Assembly: GCF_007747445.1 (NCBI RefSeq)
Contig: NZ_CP036425.1
Location: 1,534,175-1,598,174 of the forward strand
Length of the DNA stretch: 64,000 nt
Direction: 5' to 3'
Source of the DNA: Poriferisphaera corsica
GTDB taxonomy: Bacteria > Planctomycetota > Phycisphaerae > Phycisphaerales > Phycisphaeraceae
Shown: in pieces, positions 16,020 through 26,400 of the stretch
How positions within the stretch are numbered: position 1 is the stretch's first letter
Layout of the letters: every line of letters begins with the position of its first letter
Translations under genes and position numbers: made by a program
The notes under the pieces: model-generated
Databases searched by the model: none
Seen by the model: the letters and a program-made list of their open reading frames with translations, nothing else
Told to the model about the DNA's origin: nothing

Positions 16020-17633
16020 ATGGCAAGCAAACAGTTAATGTTTGGAACTGATGCGGCAATGCAGCTCAAAAAAGGTCTTGAGCAACTCGCCGCAGCCGTG
16101 AAGGTCACCATGGGACCCACCGGCCGTAATGTCGTGATGCAGAAATCCTTCGGCGGACCCGCTGTCACCAAAGACGGTGTCTCCGTTGCCAAGGAAGTCG
16201 AAGTCAAAGAACCATTCCAGAACATGGGCGCCAAGATGGTCGTCGAAGTCGCCAAGAAAACAGCCGACAAGGCTGGTGACGGCACGACCACAGCAACCGT
16301 CCTCGCAGAAGCCATCTTCTCCGAAGGCCTCCGCCACGTCACCGCAGGCGCAAACGCTATCGCTCTTCAGCGTGGCATCAATGCTGCCTCCGATGTCGCC
16401 GGCGAAGCCATCAAAGCTATGGCTGTCCCCTGTGACGGCAAAGACGACTATAAAAAAGTCGCTACCGTCTCAGCTAACCATGACTTAGAAGTTGGCGAAG
16501 CAATTGCAGAAGCCATCTCAAAGGTCGGGAAAGACGGTGTCGTCGAAGTCGAAGAAGGCAAAACCGCCGAAATCGATCTCAACTACGTTGAAGGCATGCA
16601 GTTTGATAAGGGCTACCTTTCTCCTTACTTCATGACCGATCCTAAATCCTCCGAGTGTATCCTCGAAGACGCGATCATCCTTCTCCACGAGAAAAAGATC
16701 AGCAATCTTCAGGATTTACTTCCACTGCTCAACAAAGTTGCGATGGCTCAAAAGGCTCTCGTCATCGTTGCCGAAGACGTTGAAAACGAAGCGCTCGCCG
16801 CACTCGTCGTCAACCGTCTGCGTGGTACCATCAAAGTCGCCGCCGTTAAAGCGCCCGGCTTCGGTGATCGCCGCAAAGCTATGATGCAGGATCTCGCTGT
16901 CCTGACCGGTGGCCAGTTCATCAGTGAAGATCTCGGTATTCAGCTCGAAGCTGTTGAACTCGAACAGCTCGGTTCAGCCAAGAAAATCATCATTGATAAA
17001 GACAATACCACCATCATCGAAGGTGCCGGTACAAAAGCCGATCTCGAACAACGTATCGCTCAGATCCGTAAGCAGATCGAAACCACAACCTCCGATTATG
17101 ACCGTGAGAAACTGCAAGAACGCCTCGCTAAGCTCACCGGCGGCGTCGCCATCATCAATGTTGGCGCACCCACCGAAACAGCTATGAAAGAGCGTAAAGA
17201 CCGCGTCGATGACGCACTCCACGCCACCAAGGCCGCGGCTGCTGAAGGCTACGTCCCCGGCGGTGGTGTCGCACTTGTCCGCGCAGTTGAAGCGATCGAA
17301 GCCAAGCGTGCCAAAGCACGCGGCGACGAAAAGCTCGGCTTCGACATTGTCGCAAAAGCACTCGAAGTGCCCCTGCGTCAGATCGTCGAAAATGCAGGTG
17401 ATGACGGTTTCATCGTTGTCGAGAAGGTCAAAGAAGCGACCGGAAACAACGGCTACAACGCTGCGACCGGTAAGTATGTCGACATGGTCAAGGCTGGTAT
17501 CATCGATCCCGCCCTCGTCGCTCGTACAGCCCTTCAAAATGCAGCGTCCGTCTCCGGCCTCATGCTCACCACCAATGTCCTCGTTACAGAGCTCGAAGGT
17601 GATGAAGAGGCAGTCGAAGGCGCAATCAGCTAA
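16020..17633 (+). CDS. groEL: Chaperonin GroEL, copy 2 (no GGM tail)
   Basis: A 537-residue second chaperonin with all core motifs ([68 protein letters not shown]). It ends in [13 protein letters not shown], an acidic tail without Gly-Met repeats. It is clearly diverged from copy 1 rather than a recent duplicate. Loss of the GGM tail is known in secondary chaperonins with specialised clients; whether this one works as a ring with GroES is inference. It follows groES and precedes dnaJ, all in the same direction. Confidence 0.93.
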   Translation: MASKQLMFGTDAAMQLKKGLEQLAAAVKVTMGPTGRNVVMQKSFGGPAVTKDGVSVAKEVEVKEPFQNMGAKMVVEVAKKTADKAGDGTTTATVLAEAIFSEGLRHVTAGANAIALQRGINAASDVAGEAIKAMAVPCDGKDDYKKVATVSANHDLEVGEAIAEAISKVGKDGVVEVEEGKTAEIDLNYVEGMQFDKGYLSPYFMTDPKSSECILEDAIILLHEKKISNLQDLLPLLNKVAMAQKALVIVAEDVENEALAALVVNRLRGTIKVAAVKAPGFGDRRKAMMQDLAVLTGGQFISEDLGIQLEAVELEQLGSAKKIIIDKDNTTIIEGAGTKADLEQRIAQIRKQIETTTSDYDREKLQERLAKLTGGVAIINVGAPTETAMKERKDRVDDALHATKAAAAEGYVPGGGVALVRAVEAIEAKRAKARGDEKLGFDIVAKALEVPLRQIVENAGDDGFIVVEKVKEATGNNGYNAATGKYVDMVKAGIIDPALVARTALQNAASVSGLMLTTNVLVTELEGDEEAVEGAIS

Positions 17634-17807
17634 TCAACGCGTGCAGCGTCCGATTAGATACAGGCCGGCAAAACTGCCATGCCGACATAAATGAAAATTT
17701 CAGGGCTCACCGGTGAAAGCCGCTGAGCCTTCTTCACTCAACACCGCAACCGCTCCTCAACCTCATGCCGCACCAAAACCCCTTGACCTCCCAAACCGGA
17801 TCACAAC

Positions 17808-18947
17808 ATGGCCACAGAGCGCGACTATTACGAAATCCTCAGCATTGAACGCACCGCAAGCGGTGATGAAATCAAACGCGCCTACCGCAAAATGGCGATG
17901 AAATATCATCCCGACCGCAATCCAGACTCCGAAGAAGCCGAAATCAAATTCAAAGAATCTGCTGAAGCCTACGAAGTTCTAGCCGACGAAGATAAACGTC
18001 GTCTCTACGACCAGTATGGCCACGCAGGCCTCAAAGGACGCGCCGGGCATAACTTTAACCAGATGGATCCCAACGACATCTTCTCGATGTTCGGTGATAT
18101 CTTCGGCGACATGTTTGGCGGCGGCGGTGGACGCGCACGCGGCGGCCCACGTGGCAATCGACCAACCCGAGGTTATGACCTCGAAACACTCGCCGAAATC
18201 TCACTCGAAGAAGTCCTCTCAGGCTGCGAAAAAGATATCGACTTCACCCGTCAGGATGAGTGTGATACCTGTCATGGCTCCGGTGCAAAGCCCGGCACAG
18301 ATCCCACCACTTGCTCAACCTGTGGCGGCAACGGTCAAGTCATGCAATCCGGCCTCGGCGGCATGTTCCGCATGGTCGCAACCTGTCCCGACTGTAACGG
18401 CCAAGGTAAAGTTGTTAAAGAACACTGCCCCGATTGTCGTGGCAAAGGACGCATCCTCAAAGACCGCAAAATTTCAGTCAAAATCCCCGCGGGCGTTCAC
18501 GATGGCCAAGCCGTCCGAGTCGGCGCAGAGGGCGAACCCGGACTCAATGGCGGCCCACGTGGTGACCTTCATGTCGTCATTCGTGTCGAGCAGCACAGCC
18601 TCTTTGTCCGTGATGGCGATGATATCATCCTCAAAATGCCTATCAGCTTCACGCAAGCCTCACTCGGCGCCAAGGTCGACATCCCGACCCTCGAAGGCGA
18701 AGATGAAATCACGATCGGCGCAGCTTCGCAGCATGGTGATGTGATCAAGATTTCTGGAAAAGGACTACCAAACTTACGCTCCGGCCGCCGAGGAAATCTC
18801 CTCGTCGTTCTCCTGATCGAGATTCCCAAGAAGCTCACCGATAAGCAGGAGCAACTTCTACGTGAGTTTGCTGAGACAGAGGATCATGATGTGCTTCCGC
18901 ATACCAAAGGTTTCTGGGAGAAGATCAAAGAGCACCTTGGCGCCTAG
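17808..18947 (+). CDS. dnaJ: Chaperone DnaJ
   Basis: A 379-residue type I J-protein with all parts in order. The J-domain (residues 4-70) has His34-Pro35-Asp36 for DnaK stimulation. A Gly/Phe region follows at about 75-125 ([12 protein letters not shown]). The zinc-finger domain has four CxxCxGxG repeats ([32 protein letters not shown]; about 151-214). The C-terminal substrate-binding domains end with the dimerisation tail. It delivers unfolded clients to DnaK. No dnaK lies in the window; the partner must be elsewhere. grpE follows about 240 bases downstream. Confidence 0.95.
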   Translation: MATERDYYEILSIERTASGDEIKRAYRKMAMKYHPDRNPDSEEAEIKFKESAEAYEVLADEDKRRLYDQYGHAGLKGRAGHNFNQMDPNDIFSMFGDIFGDMFGGGGGRARGGPRGNRPTRGYDLETLAEISLEEVLSGCEKDIDFTRQDECDTCHGSGAKPGTDPTTCSTCGGNGQVMQSGLGGMFRMVATCPDCNGQGKVVKEHCPDCRGKGRILKDRKISVKIPAGVHDGQAVRVGAEGEPGLNGGPRGDLHVVIRVEQHSLFVRDGDDIILKMPISFTQASLGAKVDIPTLEGEDEITIGAASQHGDVIKISGKGLPNLRSGRRGNLLVVLLIEIPKKLTDKQEQLLREFAETEDHDVLPHTKGFWEKIKEHLGA

Positions 18948-19185
18948 CACGGTTTAATCACCAACATCACTCGGTAGCACACTGATAAACGCAACATGAC
19001 CACAAACCCGCAAATTTCAACAAGAAACGCCGTTCAGAACCCAAAGCGCAGTACCGCATATAAGTAATACCTGACAATCAAAACAAAATCGCCTGATAAA
19101 GTAGCTCAATTATTTTGGCTATACTAATCAGGAGATAGACGGCAGATAATGCCATCAATAAACTTAAAACAGCAATGAGGCTGAT

Positions 19186-19752
19186 ATGAGTCACGAAGAC
19201 ATAAACAACATGGAAGAACCACAGGACGACAACTTCAAGTTTGAAGGTAATGATAATCCTGAGGAGCAGTTCGACACCGAGGCCGAAGGGGAAATCGAAC
19301 TGACCGAAGAAGATAAGCTTCGTAAACAGTTGCAAGAGCTTAACGATAAGTACCTGCGTACGGCGGCGGATTATCAGAATTATGTTCGTCGCGCTGAGCA
19401 AAATGTTGGTGTGGTTAAGGAACAGCAGGTCATGAGTATTGCTCGTGAACTGGTTACTGTACTTGACCATTTCGATCGTGCGGTTGAAGTTGATAAAGAG
19501 AAGGTTACGGTCGACGATCTGCTTGGCGGCGTTAAGATCGTTAAGGATGAGCTTTTACGTTCAATTGGGAAATTTGGTGTTCAAAGAGTTGAAGCTCAAG
19601 TGGGTGAAGAATTTGATCCGAACAAGCATGAAGCGATGATGCGTCAACCAAGCGAGGAAGTTGAAACGAATCATATTGTTCAGCAGTTCCAGCCGGGATA
19701 TGTGATCAACGATAAAACGATCCGTCCGGCGGGTGTGATTGTCGCGCAATAA
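19186..19752 (+). CDS. grpE: Nucleotide exchange factor GrpE
   Basis: A 188-residue protein. It has an acidic disordered N-terminus (about 1-40), a long coiled coil with LQELNDKYLRTAADYQNYVRR, and the head domain with VLDHFDRAV, GVKIVKDELLRSIGKFGVQR and the C-terminal HEAMMRQPS...FQPGYVINDKTIRPA. It releases ADP from DnaK. The gene has its own 240-base upstream gap with a possible promoter (CTGACA-17-TGATAA near 19071-19099). In contrast to dnaJ its coding strand is G-rich. Confidence 0.92.
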   Translation: MSHEDINNMEEPQDDNFKFEGNDNPEEQFDTEAEGEIELTEEDKLRKQLQELNDKYLRTAADYQNYVRRAEQNVGVVKEQQVMSIARELVTVLDHFDRAVEVDKEKVTVDDLLGGVKIVKDELLRSIGKFGVQRVEAQVGEEFDPNKHEAMMRQPSEEVETNHIVQQFQPGYVINDKTIRPAGVIVAQ

Positions 19753-19804
19753 CGTGGTGTGTAAGTGTTGGATTAAAAGGTAGTTGTGAGTAAAGGATAT
19801 TGCG

Positions 19805-20140
19805 ATGCCGACGTATGATTATGTTTGTGATAACTGCGAGCATGCGTTTGAAGAATTTCAGATGATGAGTGCGAAGCCGCTGAAGAAATGCTCTGAATGT
19901 GGCAAGATGAAGTTGCGCCGGTTGATCGGGGCGGGGGCCGGGGTGATTTTTAAGGGCAGCGGTTTTTACGAAACTGATTACAGATCAGAAGGTTACAGCA
20001 AAGATCAGAAGGCGGCAAAAGACGCAAAAAAAGCGGATAAGAAAGAAGCTGCGACGCCGAAATCTGAGAGTAAGAGCAGTGATTCAGGCAAGGCGGATAA
20101 GCCTGCGGCGAAGAAAGAATCGACTCCGAAAAAATCATGA
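19805..20140 (+). CDS. FmdB-family zinc ribbon protein
   Basis: A 111-residue protein. Residues 1-60 are the FmdB zinc ribbon (MPTYDYVCDNCEHAFEEFQ, then CSECGKMKLRRLIGAGAGVIFKGSGFYETDYR) with two CxxC pairs. The C-terminal half is a low-complexity Lys/Ser/Ala tail (KKADKKEAATPKSE...), probably disordered and perhaps nucleic-acid binding. Function of the family is not established; FmdB was named as a putative regulator of formamidase genes. It sits 53 bases after grpE and is likely co-transcribed, ending at a strong terminator. Confidence 0.85.
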   Translation: MPTYDYVCDNCEHAFEEFQMMSAKPLKKCSECGKMKLRRLIGAGAGVIFKGSGFYETDYRSEGYSKDQKAAKDAKKADKKEAATPKSESKSSDSGKADKPAAKKESTPKKS

Positions 20141-20166
20141 GTTGATCGAATAGATAGAACATATTG

Positions 20167-20199
20167 AAAGCCGCGACAGAAAATGTTGACGGCTTTTTT
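20167..20199 (+). terminator. Terminator after FmdB-family gene
   Basis: AAAGCCG (20167-20173) pairs with CGGCTTT (20190-20196); the inner CGACA/TGTTG extends the stem; T residues follow. Confidence 0.85.
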
Positions 20200-20677
20200 A
20201 TTTGCGCATGTGCGCACGTTTTGGGTGCGAGACGTATTTCGTGTCTGTAAATCTATGGAATGATCGTAGTTACAATTCCAATACAGCCACAAGTGCGGAT
20301 TTCGTTTTGATGCGTTTTGGGGCAATAATTATGTGTTTTTGAAAGAAATAGCCAAGGAATTGTAAAGTTTAGCAGGTAATCATTAATCCATGTATTGTGC
20401 AGTCGTTGATTAGACGGAAGTAGCTGGCCAAATTTGCGCACAAGTGTAAATCATGGCACATTTTAAATTGATCAATACGTGATTCGTTTTGATTCATCAT
20501 GCTTTTTACTGTGAGTGTTTATTGGTAAATGCTGCGATCGGTTGGATATGTTCGTGTTCGCCGTGTTGTATTTGAAAAAAGCGCATGGTCTATCAGGTCA
20601 GTTGTTATCCGAGCTATGGTGGATTGTCGTGTGTGGATTTTCGATAGTGGGTATTAGATGTAAATCATAAATTTTCA

Positions 20678-20706
20678 TTGACAGTGTAAGACGGTTTCGA
20701 TAAAAA
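20678..20706 (+). promoter_or_regulatory. Sigma-70-type promoter upstream of pseudopilin gene
   Basis: TTGACA at 20678-20683, a spacer of exactly 17 bases, and TAAAAA at 20701-20706. It would start a transcript at about 20713 with a 245-base leader before the pseudopilin start. Confidence 0.5.
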
Positions 20707-20958
20707 TAGATAAAGATCATTGATTGAATAAATGTAAATTCGAGTTCCTTTCAAGTGAAAAACATCAATGATTTGAGATGTTGTGGGATTCATTGTCTAC
20801 CGATTGATTGAATTGTTTTTAATAGAAGATTGAATATGAAAGCGTGACGCAATGTGTTTGCGCTCATGCATTCTAACCCTGTTTTGGGCTTAGCAGATGT
20901 TTCTGCTGAGTATGTCTGTGTTATAAATTGAACTATTCTATGAATAAGGATGCTTGAG

Positions 20959-21801
20959 ATGAATAGAGCGAGGTTATTGTATGGATTAAAATACGGCTTT
21001 ACATTGATCGAATTGTTAGTGGTTATATCAATCATAGCATTACTAATTGGTATTTTACTGCCCGCGCTTGGGGCGGCTAGAAAATCAGCCCAAGATGTGC
21101 AGTGCATGTCGAATGTCAGGCAGGTTGCGATTGCGGCGGCAGCGTATTCGGTGAATTATGATGATTTCATTGTTCACATGAGCAATTTTTACGAGGTCAG
21201 CGGCCAGTCATGGTGGAGTCATGGTGATTACTATTGGTCGAGTGCGTTGACGATTGGTGGCTACGGATCGACACGTGAGATGTATACATGTCCATCATTT
21301 GCGGAGCCGGACGATAATATATATTCAGTGCGCTATGCAAGCATGACGGATAAGAGTGATGATAAATGGCGTAACGTGGATTACGGTGTGAATTGGGTGA
21401 CATTGTCCGGGCGGTTTATTTATACAGACGAATCGATGGAGGCTAGGTATTTGCAGTCCTCGCGGTATAGTGACGTTAAAAATCCGACGGAAACATTGTT
21501 ATTTGCGGATAGTTGGTATGACATGGCGGATCCAAATTCACGATATCATTGGCCAACGATATCGCAGCGAGGATCGGGTGTGATCGGGAGCTTGCCAACG
21601 GAATGGGGCGGGGTGCATGGTCGACATAATGCGGGCTCGTGCAATATTGGTTGGGTGGATGGGCATGCTTCGTCGGTTAGTTTCCCCGATATCTACTTGG
21701 ATAAGAGTGACCTGAGTAAAGGGCCTTGGGGAGAGGAACAATTGGGATATATGTGGTCATTAACGAGTAAGTCTGATGAAAATGTTTGGGATTTGGATTA
21801 A
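20959..21801 (+). CDS. Pseudopilin with type IV prepilin N-terminus
   Basis: A 280-residue protein. I chose ATG 20959 because AAGGA at 20946-20950 is then about 8 bases away; ATG 20950 overlaps that site. The leader [13 protein letters not shown] precedes [20 protein letters not shown], with Glu5 of the mature protein, followed by [22 protein letters not shown], the usual planctomycete pseudopilin helix. The C-terminal globular domain ends with [20 protein letters not shown], an H-X9-DG-like motif. It is not next to a secretion operon; the following gene is an alpha/beta hydrolase. It probably forms a minor pseudopilus subunit or a surface protein on a T2SS-like scaffold. Confidence 0.85.
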   Translation: MNRARLLYGLKYGFTLIELLVVISIIALLIGILLPALGAARKSAQDVQCMSNVRQVAIAAAAYSVNYDDFIVHMSNFYEVSGQSWWSHGDYYWSSALTIGGYGSTREMYTCPSFAEPDDNIYSVRYASMTDKSDDKWRNVDYGVNWVTLSGRFIYTDESMEARYLQSSRYSDVKNPTETLLFADSWYDMADPNSRYHWPTISQRGSGVIGSLPTEWGGVHGRHNAGSCNIGWVDGHASSVSFPDIYLDKSDLSKGPWGEEQLGYMWSLTSKSDENVWDLD

Positions 21802-21958
21802 GCGGCATGGCGTGCGGATGATTGTGTCGCTATAGGCATTGGGTTATGAAATTGAATGGAAGGTGATCCGTACAAATAGCTAACAGAATAATTGTGGGGT
21901 TTATCTTTTGAATGTATAGTGATGCGTGAAGTCATTCTTGGATATTTATGAAAGGTCC

Positions 21959-22732
21959 ATGATGGAGCGATTCAGGCATCATAGTGGTGAGTGTGTTGTC
22001 GTAGATGGTGCGAAAATATATTACGAGCAAACAGAAGAAAGAGATGGTTTGCCTGTTGTATTTTTGCATGGCGGGTTAGGGAGTATTGAGGATTTTTTGC
22101 CGATGATCGATCGGATGAGTGAATCATTTCGATGTATCGGCATTGATAGCCGTGGGCATGGGAAGTCGACTTTGGGCGATGGTGTATTGAATTATGAACG
22201 ATTGATGAGAGACGTTGAAGCTGTTTTATCGCATCTGTGCGTAACGGCATGCAATGTGGTTGGATTTAGTGATGGGGGGATCGTTGGGTATCGGTTAGCG
22301 ATTGATAGGCCGGGGCTTGTGAAGAAACTGGTGACGATTGGTTCGGATTGGAATCCGCCCGTGGGAAAGGTACGCGAGATTTATGCGGGACTTACGGCTG
22401 CGAGCTGGGGGGAGATGTTTCCGGAATCTGTTGCGTTATATGAGCGGTTGAATCCGGACGCTGATTTTTCGCGTTTAGTTGGGGAAATCGTTTCGATGTG
22501 GTTGGATGAAAGTGATGCGGGGTATCCGAAGGCGAGAATTAAATCTATTGCTTGCCGAACATTATTTATACGAGGTGATCAAGATTTTCTGGTGCCACGA
22601 TCCGTGTTGGGTGAGATAGATGAAATGTTACCGGGAGCGCATGTGTTTAATATTCCATTTACAGGACATGCCGCAGTGCATGAGCAGGGAGAGATGGTTG
22701 GGGTGGTCATAGAAAAATTTTTAAGTGAATGA
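21959..22732 (+). CDS. Alpha/beta hydrolase
   Basis: A 257-residue protein when started at ATG 21959 (AAAGG a few bases upstream); the frame is open back to a GTG at 21926. It has the alpha/beta hydrolase core: VVFLHGGLGSIEDF with the oxyanion-hole HGG, IDSRGHGKS, the nucleophile elbow VVGFSDGG (G-F-S-D-G), an acid near RGDQDFLVP and the catalytic His in PFTGHAAVHEQG. Proteins of this shape are esterases, lactonases or haloperoxidase-like enzymes; substrate cannot be assigned. No signal peptide is seen, so it is cytoplasmic. Confidence 0.8.
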   Translation: MMERFRHHSGECVVVDGAKIYYEQTEERDGLPVVFLHGGLGSIEDFLPMIDRMSESFRCIGIDSRGHGKSTLGDGVLNYERLMRDVEAVLSHLCVTACNVVGFSDGGIVGYRLAIDRPGLVKKLVTIGSDWNPPVGKVREIYAGLTAASWGEMFPESVALYERLNPDADFSRLVGEIVSMWLDESDAGYPKARIKSIACRTLFIRGDQDFLVPRSVLGEIDEMLPGAHVFNIPFTGHAAVHEQGEMVGVVIEKFLSE

Positions 22733-22782
22733 ATCATTCATGGTTTCGGCTTGCGCATCTTCCCATTGCTTGGTAAGGGAGG

Positions 22783-23304
22783 TTAGGTGGCTTGATACCA
22801 TTCGACTGCTTTTCTTTCGTGTAGTTGTACAAACTCGTGTTTGCCATCGCAATATTTGTCCATGTCATTTCTGCATTCATTTGCACATCTAATCTTGAGT
22901 TGTTCGTACTCTCGGGCGATATTGGGGTGTGCGATGAGGTAGTCGCGGAAAGCAAGATGCCGGATGGCATCGAGGGATTGTGACTGGAATGCGTGGATGT
23001 GATGTGTTCTGTTATAGAGTCCCTTTAGATAGAAGCGTCTGCCGAGGATCCCGAATTCGCCTTTGGGGGTGTACCCGATCTGCTCCATGTCATTGTTATA
23101 TCGATCAAGAGCTGAGACAGAGTCAACTTCGAGCATGATGTCGATTATGGGTTTTGCTTTGAGATTGGGAACGGATGTGCTGCCGATGTGGTGGATTCGT
23201 ACGATGTGATTGCAGAAAATATCGACGATGATCTGCGATTCTTTTTGATAGGCCATTGGCCAAGCCGGGTTGTAATCTAGGATTTCGATGATTTGTTTTT
23301 GCAT
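22783..23304 (-). CDS. GrpB family protein (UPF0157)
   Basis: A 173-residue protein with the GrpB hallmarks: EILDYNPAWPMAYQKE at the start, HHIGSTSVPNLKAKPIIDIML, GRRFYLKG and HHIHAFQSQS. The fold belongs to the nucleotidyltransferase superfamily and the family is often fused to or found near CoaE-like kinases, but its activity is unknown. The frame extends 21 codons further upstream (to 23367). I chose Met at 23304 because family members begin just before this conserved segment. Confidence 0.8.
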   Translation of the reverse strand: MQKQIIEILDYNPAWPMAYQKESQIIVDIFCNHIVRIHHIGSTSVPNLKAKPIIDIMLEVDSVSALDRYNNDMEQIGYTPKGEFGILGRRFYLKGLYNRTHHIHAFQSQSLDAIRHLAFRDYLIAHPNIAREYEQLKIRCANECRNDMDKYCDGKHEFVQLHERKAVEWYQAT

Positions 23305-23411
23305 GGGTGGTCTGGTGGGGATGAGCTTCGATGAAGCGGTCATTATGAGGACGGGCCAGTGTATCACGTGGCGCGCATTTTTCGAATCGACATCTGCGGA
23401 GTTATTGTGAG

Positions 23412-23445
23412 AAAAAAGGTCGAACTCATGTGAGTTCGACCTTTT
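23412..23445 (-). terminator. Terminator of pyruvate:ferredoxin oxidoreductase gene
   Basis: AAAAGGTCGAACTC and GAGTTCGACCTTTT form a 14-bp perfect stem with loop ATGT; on the minus strand it is followed by a T6 run. It is symmetrical enough to stop transcription from both sides. Confidence 0.9.
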
Positions 23446-23485
23446 GCATTTAAAATCGTCGCTAACCAGTGGTTAGAGGATTACC

Positions 23486-26400
23486 TTATTTGGTAACGGG
23501 CTCTGCGGTTGGTGCAGCTTCTTCGATTTCCTCTGGGGCTTGAGTGAGGACGTCGGCGAGTTGCTTGTAGACTTCGACGCGGCGTGAGGCTTGTTTCTCT
23601 GCAATCTCGACTAAATCTGAGTAGATCTCTGGGTACATCTTCTGAACCATTCGGAAGCGGTTCTGGCCGGCCATGTAGTCGGTGACGGAACCCTTGAAGA
23701 TCTTGTTGTCGAGTGTGAGGTTGGACTTGCCAGTGCCTGCGTTACGTGGGTCGAAGCGGTAGAGAGGCCAGATGCCGGAATCAACGGCGAGTTTCTGGTG
23801 ATCGAGGCCGTGCTTGAGGTCGTAGCCGTGAGCGATGCAGTGTGAGTAGGCAATGATGATGGACGGGCCGTCATATGCTTCAGCTTCGCGGATGGCCTGG
23901 ATGGTCTGGTTGTCTTTGGCGCCGATGGCGATTGAGGCAACGTAGACGTGACCGTATGACATGGCCATGAGGCCGAGGTCTTTCTTGGAGACAAGCTTGC
24001 CGGAAGCGGCGAACTTGGCTGCGGCACCGATGGGTGTTGCCTTTGAGGCTTGGCCGCCGGTGTTGGAATAGACTTCGGTATCGAGTACGAGGATGTTGAT
24101 GTCACGCGTTTGAGCGAGGACGTGGTCAAGTCCGCCGTAACCGATGTCGTAAGCCCAGCCGTCGCCACCGAAGACCCATACGGATTTGTGTACGAGTGTG
24201 TCTGCGACAGTGATTAGACGCTGTGCATTAGGATCGGTGGAATTGGCGAGCTGCATCTTGATTGTTTCGACGCGGCCGCGCTGTTCTGAGATGGCGGCTT
24301 CGTCTTTGTTGTTGACGTCGGCGAGGACGGCTTGGACGAGGGCAGTGCCGAGTTCAGATTCGAGTGATTTGACGAGGCCGATGGCTGCTTCTTTTTGCGA
24401 ATCCATGGCGAGTCGCATACCGAAGCCGTATTCGGCGTTGTCTTCGAACAGTGAGTTAGACCAAGCTGGGCCACGGCCTGCGTCGTTGCAGGTGTATGGT
24501 GTTGTTGGGAGGTTGCCGCCGTAGATTGATGAGCAGCCTGTTGCGTTGGCGACCATCATGCGGTCGCCGTAGAGCTGTGTGACGAGCTTGACGTATGGCG
24601 TTTCGCCGCAGCCTGCACAAGCACCGGAGAACTCGAACATTGGTTCGAAGAACTGTGAACCCTTGGCATCGATGCGAACGATTTTTTCGCGTGGCGTTTC
24701 GGGGAGCTTGGTGAAGAAGTCCCAGTTGGCGGTTTCTGCGACATGGTGATCGAGGCGAGCTTCCATGTTGATGGCTTTCTTGCCTGGCTCGGTCTTGCTC
24801 TTGGATGGGCAGACCATGACGCAAAGATTACATCCGGTACAGTCGTCAGGTGAGACTTGGAGGACGTATTTGGAACCCTTGAGATCCTTGGCTTTGTAGT
24901 CCATGGATTTGAAGGAATCAGGTGCGCCGGCAAGTGAATCTTCGTCGACTGCTTTGGCGCGGATTGCGGCGTGAGGGCAGACGAGAGCACACTTGTTGCA
25001 CTGGATGCAGGTGTCTTCTTCCCAGATTGGGATTTCGGTGGCGATGCCGCGTTTTTCCCATTGGCATGTGTCCATTGGCCATGTGCCGTCGACAGGGAAA
25101 GCAGAGACAGGGAGGAGGTCGCCCTTACCGGACATGATTTCAGCGGTGACTTTCTGAACGAAGTCAGGTGCTTCAGCTGGGACGATTGGTGGGCGTTTGA
25201 AGTCGCTGTTTGCGGCGTCTGGGAGCTTGACTTCGTGGAGGTTGGCGATGGTGCCATCGACAGCCTTGAAGTTTTTCTCGACGATATCCATACCCTTTTT
25301 GGCGTATGTTTTTTCGATAGCGCCCTTGATCTTTGCGATTGCTTCGTCCTTGGGAAGGATGCCAGAGATGGCGAAGAAGCAGGTCTGCATGATCGTGTTG
25401 ATGCGGCGGCCCATGCCTGTGGATTGGGCAACCTTTTCGGCATCGATCGCGAAGAGTTTGATTTTCTTGGCGATGAGTTCGTTTTGCAGTTCTTCAGGGA
25501 GTTTGCTGAAGACTTCATCGGCGGGGAATGGTGAGTTGAGCAGGAAGATCGAATTTGGCTTGGCGAGTTCGAGGACATCAACCTTTTCGGTGAAGTTGAA
25601 CTGGTGGCAAGCGACGAAGTCTGCGTCGTTGATGAGGTATGGAGCGCGGATGAGATCCGGGCCGAAGCGGAGGTGGGATGTGGTCATCGCACCGGACTTC
25701 TTAGAGTCGTAGACGAAGTAGCCTTGGGCGTAGTTGTTGGTTTCCTCGCCGATGATCTTGATGGTGTTTTTATTTGCACCAACAGTTCCGTCCGCACCGA
25801 GGCCGTAGAAGACGGCGCGGAAGACATCGTCGGTTTCGATGGACATGTCCATATCCCACGTGAGTGAGGTCTTGGTGATGTCGTCGAGGATGCCGACGGT
25901 GAAGTGGTTTTTGGAGCTGTCTGCGGTGGCGTTTTCGAAGACAGCCTTAACCATGGCAGGGGTGAATTCCTTGGAGGAAAGACCGTAACGGCCGCCGATG
26001 ACTTTTGGCTCTGCAGCGAAGGATGAGTAGCCTTCTGCTCGTGCTTCTGCGAGTGAGGTGACAACGTCGAGGTAGAGTGGTTCGCCGGTGGCGCCTGGCT
26101 CTTTGGTTCGGTCTAATACCGCAATAGACTTGACGGTTTTAGGTAGTGCATCGATGAAGTACTTGGCTGAGAATGGGCGGTAGCAACGGACCTTGAGGAG
26201 GCCGACTTTTTTGCCTTGAGCGTTGAGATGGGCAACGGTCTGTGCGATGGTTTCGCAACCAGAACCCATGGCGACGATGACTTCTTCAGCGTCTTCGGCA
26301 CCTTCGTATTCGTATAGCTTGTATTGACGGCCAGAGATGGCGGCGAACTCGTCCATGGTCTGCTGAATGATGTCAGCGGCCTGGTCGTAATAGGTGTTCG

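Larger units (their letters stand above)
20141..20958. other. Long AT-rich intergenic region
   Basis: No coding frame is convincing. It contains the terminator at 20167-20199, two copies of a TGCGCA-centred palindrome (GTGCGCAC at 20210-20217 and TTGCGCACAA at 20434-20443), and a good promoter at 20678-20706 that gives the next gene a leader of about 245 bases. Confidence 0.5.
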
